Below are positions 22,863 through 29,598 of a stretch of DNA of 30,347 nt, piece after piece. The stretch is from a virus. The first letter of the stretch is position 1. Every line of letters begins with the position of its first letter. Both the position numbers and the translations under genes were made by a program. The stretch covers positions 1-30,347 of the IMG/VR virus record IMGVR_UViG_3300032829_000258. One strand, 5' to 3'. The notes below the pieces were generated by a model. That model did not search any database, was not told the origin of the DNA, and saw only the letters and a program-made list of their open reading frames with translations.

Positions 22863-23306
22863 TCAGAACCCCGAGAGTTGGAGGTAGCCGCCGACATAGA
22901 AGTCCATGACCTGGTTTGCCGACGACGTGCCCAGAACCGCCTGGAGCGCGTTGCCGCCAATGACCATGGGCTGCGTCTCGAACATCTGGGCGGCCGGCGA
23001 GGTGGCGAACACGGAGGCGCGGGCGACCGGCATCGTGCCGCTCTGGAGCTGAATGTCGACCTCGCTGGCGCCCGCCGTACTGGCGTTGAAGTCGGTGATG
23101 TAGAGCACCATCCCGCCGGGCACCGAAACGATGGGATACGTTGCCAGGGCGTTCGTCGCGTTTGACACGCGCGCGGCACACGAGAACAACGATTGCCCCG
23201 GCGCGAGCGGCCCCGCGGATGATCGGCCGACGAGGGGGGCGACCTCGTACTGATTGCCGTACTGGTCAAACGCCGGTTGTTGCGGCGACGGATTCGGGTA
23301 GGGCAT
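22863..23306 (-). CDS. hypothetical virion protein (147 aa)
   Basis: I use the ATG at 23306 (MPYPNPSPQQPAFDQYGNQY) because GAGGGGGA lies 8 nt before it; a GTG two codons earlier is possible. After a Pro-rich start, the rest is beta-sandwich-like (MVLYITDFNASTAGASEVDI). It overlaps the glycosyltransferase gene by 41 nt. Likely a virion decoration or fibre-base protein; function unknown. Confidence 0.55.
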   Translation of the reverse strand: MPYPNPSPQQPAFDQYGNQYEVAPLVGRSSAGPLAPGQSLFSCAARVSNATNALATYPIVSVPGGMVLYITDFNASTAGASEVDIQLQSGTMPVARASVFATSPAAQMFETQPMVIGGNALQAVLGTSSANQVMDFYVGGYLQLSGF

Positions 23307-23991
23307 TGTCACTCCCCCTCATGACCTTCGAGTCGACCATCCGGACCTGGTTGATCCAGGCCCGGTCGTAATCTGCCATGGTCACGGGTGCGATCCGCAG
23401 GTGATGACACTCCACCTTCGGCGCACACACGACCGGAATTTCGAGCTTGCGGAGCCGCAGAAAGAAGCTGTGATCCTCGCTCAGCTCCTCGTAGCGGGCG
23501 AACGGCTTTTCCTTGAGCTCGGTCTTGATCCGGTCAAACACCTTGCGTTTCGCCCAGAGACACCCGCCGCCCGCGGAATCGACGATCATCGCCGTCGCCT
23601 GGCGGTCCCACTCGACGAGCGGATAAAAGCCGTCTTCCAGCCGCCGGTACAGGACCGGACTGTGCGGGTGCTGGCGGAACTGGTACATGCCTACGACCAC
23701 GTCGGCCTCGGTCTGCGTCGCGACGTTGATCAGGCGGGCCAGGAGATCGGGCTCGAACTGGTGATCCGTGTCGAGCTGCAAGAGCCAGTCGCCGCGCATC
23801 TCCTCGACCATCATGTTCCTGGTGACGTCGTGGACCGAGCAGTGCGGGAATCGCGGGTAGTAGATGAACTCGTTCGGCTGGCAGAAGAACTGCTGGTTCC
23901 AGGCCATCATGTCGATGAACGAGTCGACGAACTGCCCCAGGTAGGCCGGGCAGCCGCCCATGCGGGCCACGGTGCCCAGGTATTTGGTCAT
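23266..23991 (-). CDS. GT-A-type (family 2-like) glycosyltransferase
   Basis: About 241 residues from the ATG at 23991, which overlaps the preceding stop (ATGA); an ATG at 24000 is an alternative. WLLQLDTDHQF holds the D-x-D metal/nucleotide-sugar motif (about residues 74-76), ELSEDHSFFLRL near 170 the acidic acceptor-site motif, and VECHHLRIAP near 193 the downstream His motif seen in such enzymes. It would transfer a sugar from a nucleotide donor. Directly after the fusion gene, it probably acts on the same glycan, perhaps decorating the capsid or fibre. Hydroxymethylated-DNA glucosylation is less likely without base-modifying genes. Confidence 0.78.
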   Translation of the reverse strand: MTKYLGTVARMGGCPAYLGQFVDSFIDMMAWNQQFFCQPNEFIYYPRFPHCSVHDVTRNMMVEEMRGDWLLQLDTDHQFEPDLLARLINVATQTEADVVVGMYQFRQHPHSPVLYRRLEDGFYPLVEWDRQATAMIVDSAGGGCLWAKRKVFDRIKTELKEKPFARYEELSEDHSFFLRLRKLEIPVVCAPKVECHHLRIAPVTMADYDRAWINQVRMVDSKVMRGSDNALPESVAATTGV

Positions 23992-25607
23992 ACTGAGCAT
24001 GCGAGAACTCCGTGGCCGTCAAACGGCGGTGCGCCTGTGAAGTCGTAATGAATCGGCTCGACCTTGGTCTCCTTGAGGCCAGCCGCGGCCAGCCACTGGC
24101 GTATCCGGGACAGCGGCACGCGGTGCGTGTGGTAGCCGGGGCTGTCACCGTCGTACATTCGTTTCTCGGCCCCGCCGCTCTGCTCCTCGAAAGTCCGGTG
24201 ATCATCGGGGACCGTCAGCACGATCTGACCGCCCTGGGCGAGCACGTTTTTGGCGTTAAAGAGAGTCCTGATCGCTTCCTCGTCGGTGAAATGCTCGAGC
24301 ACCTCGCCGATCACGACGCTATCGAACGACTCCGGCGGGAAGGGTAGCGGCTCACGGCAATCGTGCAGCACGTCGACCACGTTCTCCCAGCCGCACGGGT
24401 CGGTCTGCTGGATATCGAGATTGACCCCGCCGCGCTGGCCGAACCGGGGAAAGTCGCGGTTGCTGCCGATGTTGAGCACCCGGCCGTTTCCGTGCCGGAT
24501 CTGGAAATCCATCTGACAGCCCCAGACGTCCGTCGCGTATTCCTCGTATTGCCTCGCGATCTTGTCCCAGGTGAACTTGTCGCGGGCCCAGGCCATCATG
24601 CCGGGGCGAATCTTCGCCTGGCGGTCGGCGTCGCGGGCCAGGGCGACCAGCTCGGCGACGTAGTTTGCCTTGACGAGCGGGTCTTTCGGGTCGCCCTCGA
24701 TCCAGGTCCCGTGCCGCACGTTGTCGGCCAGGGCCCAGACGGGCGCCGTGAGCGGAATGGCGCCGAGCGCCTGCGCTTCCATGCACGTGACACAGCTCGT
24801 TTCGGTGAACTTCGTCGGATAGCACCAGATGCCCGCCGACAGGAATTCGCGGTAAAGATCGCGCTGGTTCATGCGGCCGAGCCACGTCGCGCCGGTCTCG
24901 GCGACCAGGGCCTCGCATTCCGCCTTGAGCCGGATGAGCTGCTGGTCGGCCGCGGCCTTGTCGATATTGTTGAAGCCGTACGCCGCACTGAGCTTAAGCC
25001 GCGGCTCGAACTCCCGGGCCCGCTTGAAGATCTTCAGCAAATCGGCCAGGCCGCGGTCGGGTGAGCTGGTGAAGACGACCTTGAACGGGTCGCGTTCAAT
25101 TCCCTCTGCTTCGACCTCCTCGACCAGCTCGACCTTGAGCCCGTTGGAACTCAGGCCGATCTTGCCGTTCATCTCCGGGTATTCGCCCAGGAGGTAGCGC
25201 ACATGGGCATTGCAGAGCCCGATCAGGATGTCGAGCTTCGCCGCCCGCTCGTGCGTCAGGCCCCACGAGGAGGTTGCGGGATAGGCCACGTCCTGGCAGA
25301 CCAGCCAGAGCTTCTGGAACGGGTGCGGATCGGGAAACCGGTCGATGTCCGCGGGACATCGGGAGAGAACCCACATTCCGCGGGCGGTGAAATCCGCTTC
25401 CTCGCACCGGAACCACTTCGCCCCGCCCTTGTCGATGGGCGGGCAGTCGTCGCGGATCGGCGCGTAGACCTTGACGGCGTGACCGAGGCGAGCGAGCCGC
25501 CAGGCCAGCTCGACGACGGCCGTTTCGCTGCCGCCGATGCCCGTGTCGTCGGGCGTGCGATGATCCCACCGCTCGTAATAGAGCGGCGCGTAAAAGTGAT
25601 AGTCCAT
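23988..25607 (-). CDS. fusion of a GT-B (family 4-like) glycosyltransferase and a SAM-dependent methyltransferase
   Basis: 539 residues. N-terminal GT part (about 1-360): TGIGGSETAVVELAWRLARL (22-41) is the acceptor-side glycine loop, and TETSCVTCMEAQALGAIPLT (268-287) is the donor-site E-x7-E segment (E269, E277). C-terminal class I methyltransferase part (about 375-539): RVLNIGSN (376-383) is motif I, NLDIQ its acidic partner, and LPFPPESFDSVVIGEVLEHF (421-440) the post-motif II region. Such methyltransferases cap or trim glycans. GGAG lies 10 nt upstream. The following gene is a second glycosyltransferase. Confidence 0.85.
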   Translation of the reverse strand: MDYHFYAPLYYERWDHRTPDDTGIGGSETAVVELAWRLARLGHAVKVYAPIRDDCPPIDKGGAKWFRCEEADFTARGMWVLSRCPADIDRFPDPHPFQKLWLVCQDVAYPATSSWGLTHERAAKLDILIGLCNAHVRYLLGEYPEMNGKIGLSSNGLKVELVEEVEAEGIERDPFKVVFTSSPDRGLADLLKIFKRAREFEPRLKLSAAYGFNNIDKAAADQQLIRLKAECEALVAETGATWLGRMNQRDLYREFLSAGIWCYPTKFTETSCVTCMEAQALGAIPLTAPVWALADNVRHGTWIEGDPKDPLVKANYVAELVALARDADRQAKIRPGMMAWARDKFTWDKIARQYEEYATDVWGCQMDFQIRHGNGRVLNIGSNRDFPRFGQRGGVNLDIQQTDPCGWENVVDVLHDCREPLPFPPESFDSVVIGEVLEHFTDEEAIRTLFNAKNVLAQGGQIVLTVPDDHRTFEEQSGGAEKRMYDGDSPGYHTHRVPLSRIRQWLAAAGLKETKVEPIHYDFTGAPPFDGHGVLACSV

Positions 25608-25634
25608 GCGGCGTGAACTCCGGAGGGAATGACA

Positions 25635-25658
25635 GCCCCACTGGCGGCCCAGTGGGGC
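25635..25658. terminator. perfect 10-bp hairpin between decoration and glycan genes
   Basis: GCCCCACTGG (25635-25644) and CCAGTGGGGC (25649-25658) pair exactly around a 4-nt loop, 12 nt after the stop of the 151-residue gene. There is no T tract, so it may reduce read-through from strongly expressed capsid genes or protect their mRNA 3' end rather than stop transcription fully. Confidence 0.55.
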
Positions 25659-25669
25659 GGGAAATCAGA

Positions 25670-26125
25670 TCAGGAAATGTTCTTGCCCATGTTCCCGTAG
25701 AACACGGACTGACTAACCGCGACGACGTCGATCAGGTCGACGTAAGCAGTCACCGAAGAAAGCGTCTTGGTACCGCCGACGGCGGTGAAACCACTCGGCC
25801 AGACCACGTAGGACAGTCCGCCGGTGGGCTGAGTGATGTAGAGGCTGATCTTCTGACCGGCCATCTGGTTGGCGAACAGGGGCCAGATCGTCTGCCCGGC
25901 CGTCGGCTGATACTGGAAGATCGACGCCGTCGACCAGTCGATCGTGAACGAGTTGGTCACGGTCGCCGTGCCTGCGAGGGCGCCGACGCCGGCCGGCTTG
26001 GCCTGCCACTGGCCGGCGTTGCCGACGGGCACAAAGCCCTGCGGCGGATTGTTGTCGACGGGGTCGGTCACGGTGAGTGAGCTGGGGCCGACTCCCTGGC
26101 TCGTAATGGTGCCTTGCACGATCAT
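25670..26125 (-). CDS. capsid decoration-like protein, paralogue B (151 aa)
   Basis: Starts MIVQGTITSQGVGPSSLTVT; AAGGAG 8 nt before the ATG. From about residue 55 it closely matches the neighbouring 157-residue protein (shared blocks YQPTAGQTIWPLFANQ, ITQPTGGLSYVVWP, GGTKTLSSVTAYVD, SQSVF.GN.GKN.S). The beta-rich sequence, duplication and place directly after the capsid gene suggest a decoration or cement protein. No other evidence of role. Confidence 0.7.
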   Translation of the reverse strand: MIVQGTITSQGVGPSSLTVTDPVDNNPPQGFVPVGNAGQWQAKPAGVGALAGTATVTNSFTIDWSTASIFQYQPTAGQTIWPLFANQMAGQKISLYITQPTGGLSYVVWPSGFTAVGGTKTLSSVTAYVDLIDVVAVSQSVFYGNMGKNIS

Positions 26126-26137
26126 GGGAGCGACTCC

Positions 26138-26611
26138 TTACGACACGTTCTTGCCGAGGTTGCCGATGAACACGGACTGGCTGACGCAGTTGACGACGCA
26201 GAAATCGACGTACGCCGTGACGCTCGACAGCGTCTTGGTACCGCCGACGAACGTGATACCCGCCGGCCAGACGACGTACGACAGACCGCCGGTGGGCTGG
26301 GTGATCACCAGCGAGATCTGCTGGCCCGGGGTCTGGTTGGCGAAGAGGGGCCAGATCGTCTGGCCCGCGGTGGGCTGGTACGCAAACACGCTGGCCTGCG
26401 ACCAGTCGATGTTGAAGCTGTTGGTGACGGTCGCCGTCGCCGAGGTGAGGCCGCAGAGCGAGGGTTGCATCTTCCAGCCCGAACCGGTCCCGACGGGCTG
26501 CGCGTTGGCCGTGTAGGGCAACGTGTCGCCGTTGGGATTGGCCGTCGAGATGAGCGTGTTCATCTGCCCCGCAATGGGTGCGGGGCCCTGCGCCTGGAGA
26601 TTGGTCTGCAT
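26138..26611 (-). CDS. capsid decoration-like protein, paralogue A (157 aa)
   Basis: Starts MQTNLQAQGPAPIAGQMNTL; AAAGGGG 7 nt before the ATG. It is the first gene after the capsid gene (13 nt gap). The C-terminal 100 residues match the following protein closely, the N-terminal 50 hardly at all, so the pair arose by duplication with divergence of the outer or attachment part. Likely a capsid cement/decoration protein made in large amount. Confidence 0.7.
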   Translation of the reverse strand: MQTNLQAQGPAPIAGQMNTLISTANPNGDTLPYTANAQPVGTGSGWKMQPSLCGLTSATATVTNSFNIDWSQASVFAYQPTAGQTIWPLFANQTPGQQISLVITQPTGGLSYVVWPAGITFVGGTKTLSSVTAYVDFCVVNCVSQSVFIGNLGKNVS

Positions 26612-26624
26612 GGACAGGCCCCTT

Positions 26625-28013
26625 TCAGCAGTTGATGACGACGCCGAAGTCGGGACGGATCACGCCCAGGGCGTAGCCGAAATCGACGGTCACAAAGAGG
26701 GCCTGGTAGATGTGTACGTAGGACACCATGACGCGGAGGGGAATCCCCATGAGGTCGATGTAGCTCACGTCGACGACATTGCGGGCCTCGTCGGGCGTGG
26801 CGATCGGCCGCAGGGCCAGAGCGATGGCGTACTGGTGCAGCGCCAGGTTGGTGTAGCTCTGCACCGTCGCCGTCTGTCCGGCGCCGGCGTCCACGGCCAG
26901 GATCGGGGTCGCCAGCGTGACGCTCGTCGCCGAGCTGTAGGTGGCGATCTGGTAGAGGTTCGGGTTGGCCGTCGTGTTGTTGCTGAAGCTCAGCCACTGG
27001 CCAACGCTGGCCGCGGTGAAGTTGGTGCCCGATCCAGTGACCGTCGTGCTGCCCGCCGTGGTGGTCACGGTGCCCGCGACGTTGGTGATGAGCCGGGCCG
27101 TGGTCGTCACGCTGCCCGAGCTGACCAGGCTTGACGGGATCGACGAGCTGAGCACCAGGTTGGTGTCATTGCTGACGCTCGACACCTTGTACTGGGTCTT
27201 GGTCGAGTCGTTGCCGAACACCAGGTAGTAGCCGGCCAGAGAGGAACCGCTGGCGGCGGTGGTGAAGTTGGTGTTCAGGCCGACGACGGCGGTAGAGCCG
27301 CTGGTGATCGTCACCTGGCCGTAGAGGATCGTGCCCGATGCGGTCGGCATCTGCTGATCCCAGACGGGCTGGAAGTTGAAGGCGTTTTGCAGGCTGGCAG
27401 TTGTGCGGGCCTGCTGCGCGATCGCCGCGGCGACCAAGCTTTCCTGCACCCAGCCGGCGTCGCCGAGCATCTTCTGGTACACGCGGTTGTGCACGCACAT
27501 CCGGAGCTTGTCCGGGTCGTCGAGGGGCACCTTCTGATCGGCCAGCACGCCCCAGGCGTTGAGCTGATCGGCGACCGTGACCTCGCCCTGCGTCGCCCCG
27601 TAGATGGGCGCGTTGGCGTTGAAGTTGGCCGAGGTGATCAGCGCGGCGATCTGACCGTTGAGGTACTCACGCGCCCTCTTGTAGAGCGGGTCGAAGAACT
27701 TCGTGGCCAGGTCGACGGCGGTCTGCCACTGCTCGAAGTCCTGGAACTGGAGCGCGGCGCCGGGGCGGTTCTGGAAGACCAGGGGCACGTAATTGGGCGC
27801 GACGCTCTGCCCGGACAGGATGCCATTTCCCACGTTGGACAGGGGTCCAAAATCTGGGAAATACACATCAACAGTTTTACCTATTCTTGCGGCCTCGGGC
27901 TTGACGTCCTTGTGCACGGCGTTCAGGAGCGCGGTCTGTCCGACCTTGGCCTTGTTGTATTCGTCGGCCCCGGCCACGAGGGTCTCGAAGAATGCTGAGA
28001 AATTGTTCGCCAT
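26625..28013 (-). CDS. major capsid protein, P22 coat-like, with two inserted beta modules
   Basis: 462 residues. N-terminal part: FFETLVAGADEYNKAKVGQT, then GKTVDVYFPDFGP (46-58) and FQDFEQWQTAVDLATKFFDP (90-109), like P22-type coat proteins. C-terminal part: IDLMGIPLRVMVSYVH (419-434) followed by VDFGYALGVIRPDFGVVI, the P22-type end. Between them lie two related beta modules, about 228-295 and 312-385, each with a 'GST.V.G..TNF' start and a 'Y.v.s.....lvL' end. P22 coat has an insertion domain too, but this one looks duplicated. It forms the icosahedral shell. GGAG lies 10 nt before the ATG. A scaffold-like gene precedes it. Confidence 0.82.
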   Translation of the reverse strand: MANNFSAFFETLVAGADEYNKAKVGQTALLNAVHKDVKPEAARIGKTVDVYFPDFGPLSNVGNGILSGQSVAPNYVPLVFQNRPGAALQFQDFEQWQTAVDLATKFFDPLYKRAREYLNGQIAALITSANFNANAPIYGATQGEVTVADQLNAWGVLADQKVPLDDPDKLRMCVHNRVYQKMLGDAGWVQESLVAAAIAQQARTTASLQNAFNFQPVWDQQMPTASGTILYGQVTITSGSTAVVGLNTNFTTAASGSSLAGYYLVFGNDSTKTQYKVSSVSNDTNLVLSSSIPSSLVSSGSVTTTARLITNVAGTVTTTAGSTTVTGSGTNFTAASVGQWLSFSNNTTANPNLYQIATYSSATSVTLATPILAVDAGAGQTATVQSYTNLALHQYAIALALRPIATPDEARNVVDVSYIDLMGIPLRVMVSYVHIYQALFVTVDFGYALGVIRPDFGVVINC

Positions 28014-28073
28014 GGTGGCGAGTCTCCGACCCTGCCGTTGCGGCGGACGGGACGGGGCACTACGGGTAAGGGA

Positions 28074-28295
28074 TCAAACAAAAGGGACGTGCGGCGGGTG
28101 ATTCGCGGAGCAGATCGAGTGCTCGACGATGGCGATCGCGACGTAACGATCGAAGTTGAAGTTGCACGGGTTGAAGCGAGGCAGTCGCACGGCGTCGTGC
28201 AGGGCCCGGGCGATCACCGCCCGGTATTGTTCGCCGTGGATCGCGACGTAGCGGTCCACTTCGGACGCGGGCAGATCAGCGAATGACTGGGCCAC
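28074..28295 (-). CDS. small hypothetical protein (73 aa), GTG start
   Basis: The GTG at 28295 (MAQSFADLPASEVDRYVAIH) has GGAG 9 nt upstream and overlaps the scaffold-like gene by 20 nt. Charged, helical N-terminal half; 'DRYVAI' occurs twice (near residues 14 and 49). Unknown function; a capsid-assembly accessory is possible from its place between scaffold and capsid genes. Confidence 0.5.
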   Translation of the reverse strand: MAQSFADLPASEVDRYVAIHGEQYRAVIARALHDAVRLPRFNPCNFNFDRYVAIAIVEHSICSANHPPHVPFV

Positions 28296-28923
28296 CGCTC
28301 AGGGCTCCGCTGGCATGCGAGACCGCGGCCTTGATGTACTCCTTGTTTCGTGGGTCGAGCATGAACTTGGGGTCGGCCATCTGGTCAGAGGTCAATCGCG
28401 GGACGGTCGTATTCCGGTCAGCCCGGCCGCCGCCGGCGGGCCTGGCCGCGGTCGCCGGGATCTCCAGCCCGCTGCGGGTCTTGGCAGGAGGAGCGGCTGC
28501 CGCGGGGCTGTCGGCAGCCTCGAAGGCGAAATCCGCCTCGGTCTTCAAACCGTCCAGCAGCTCGGCGAGCTTGGCGTCGTCGGGCTCATCCTTGTCGGCC
28601 TGGTACTCGGCGAGCTTCCAGAGGTGCTTGACCGCGGCGGGCTTGGCGCCCTTCTCGGCGGCGAGCTCGGCGAAGCGGTCGTACGCCGTCTTGTCGCGGA
28701 GCTGCTGCTTGAGCGCGGCGAGTTCCTTGGTCTGCTCGTCGGGGTCGGCGACCTTGGCCTTGAGCGCGGCGAGCTCCTTCTGGGCGTCTTCGAGCGCTTT
28801 CTGCGCGGCGTCTCGCTCGAGCTTGAACTCTCGCATTTTGCCGCCCATCTTGGCGATCTTGCCCGGAGAGAGCGTGACCGGCTGAGTGGCGGGAGTCTCC
28901 TTGGTGGGTGCGGCTGCGGCCAT
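28276..28923 (-). CDS. scaffold-like protein with coiled coil (215 aa)
   Basis: Starts at the ATG at 28923, overlapping the preceding stop (ATGA), with AAAGG 8 nt upstream. Residues about 25-80 are a long charged coiled coil (RDAAQKALEDAQKELAALKA). A Pro/Ala-rich, probably disordered, region (about 145-180) and a short C-terminal helix follow (LTSDQMADPKFMLDPRNKEY). This is the layout of scaffolding proteins, which bind coat protein during assembly and leave before packaging, and its gene lies upstream of the coat gene as usual. Confidence 0.75.
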   Translation of the reverse strand: MAAAAPTKETPATQPVTLSPGKIAKMGGKMREFKLERDAAQKALEDAQKELAALKAKVADPDEQTKELAALKQQLRDKTAYDRFAELAAEKGAKPAAVKHLWKLAEYQADKDEPDDAKLAELLDGLKTEADFAFEAADSPAAAAPPAKTRSGLEIPATAARPAGGGRADRNTTVPRLTSDQMADPKFMLDPRNKEYIKAAVSHASGALSGGPVIR

Positions 28924-29435
28924 CACTTACCTTTCGTCATCTTGGACAGGAAGAGGGGTAGGCCCATGTCTTTGATCAGTTGCTGCTTGCGGTCGCCCTC
29001 GAGGTAGAGCTTGTCGAGGTCGCGGGCGTAGCCGTGGAACTTCTCGTTGATCGCCCGGTAGCTTGCCCGGTCGGCCGGGTCGCTGGCGTTCTTGCGCGCG
29101 GCGTTCGCCGCCTCGAACACGGCCTGGTGAGCGGCTCGCAGGCCGTCGATCGTGTCACATGCCTGCTCGAAGGCGTCGGGCGCGTTGTCGGCGTAGGACG
29201 TGTCGCCGAGGTTCGTGTCGACCGTCGCGCCCAGCTCCATCAAGGTCTTGCGGCAATCATGCTGCCGGCAAACCGCCTCGCGATGCCGCTTGTGAAACCA
29301 CTTCTTGAGCTTCGGATAAGCGGTCGTACCGTCCTTGAAAGCGTGCTCTTGCTTGTGCCACTTCTCGCTCGCCGTGAACTCGGCGTCATGCGCGGCCTGG
29401 AGGGCGTCGATGAGATCAGAATCGGGGGAATCCAC
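28923..29435 (-). CDS. bacterioferritin-like four-helix protein (170 aa), GTG start
   Basis: The GTG at 29435 has GAGGG 8 nt upstream. The helical sequence aligns by eye with bacterioferritin: DAEFTASEKWHKQEH (17-31) corresponds to the first helix with its Glu (Glu19), HKRHREAVCRQHDCRKTLME (48-67) to the second helix (its ExxH appears as C56-x-x-H59), EKFH (131-134) to the second ExxH, and LIKDMGLPLFL (153-163) to the family C-terminus 'LIqKMGLqnYL'. The iron site is thus only partly conserved. Bacterioferritins store iron; here, between portal and scaffold genes, it may be a structural use of the fold. An unrelated helical bundle is the alternative. Confidence 0.6.
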   Translation of the reverse strand: MDSPDSDLIDALQAAHDAEFTASEKWHKQEHAFKDGTTAYPKLKKWFHKRHREAVCRQHDCRKTLMELGATVDTNLGDTSYADNAPDAFEQACDTIDGLRAAHQAVFEAANAARKNASDPADRASYRAINEKFHGYARDLDKLYLEGDRKQQLIKDMGLPLFLSKMTKGK

Positions 29436-29436
29436 G

Positions 29437-29598
29437 TCAGAACCCTCTTTCTGGTGGGCAGGTCATTTCGCCCTTGATTGCGCAGTTCACGAAGAACACG
29501 CCGAGGGCAACTTTCCACCCGCCCGACCAGATCAGAAGTCCGTAGCCGATCACATAGAGGACGGCGGTTGCGATTAGCCTTTCGCGATAGGTCGGCAT
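29437..29598 (-). CDS. very small membrane protein (53 aa)
   Basis: The ATG at 29598 overlaps the portal gene's stop (TGATG), with AGGAGG 10 nt upstream. It starts MPTYRERLIATAVLYVIGYG. Hydrophobic stretches at about 8-24 and 27-41 (WKVALGVFFVNCAI) suggest one or two membrane passes; the C-terminus is CPPERGF. Between portal and the bacterioferritin-like gene. A holin-like or minor virion role is possible; unassigned. Confidence 0.55.
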   Translation of the reverse strand: MPTYRERLIATAVLYVIGYGLLIWSGGWKVALGVFFVNCAIKGEMTCPPERGF

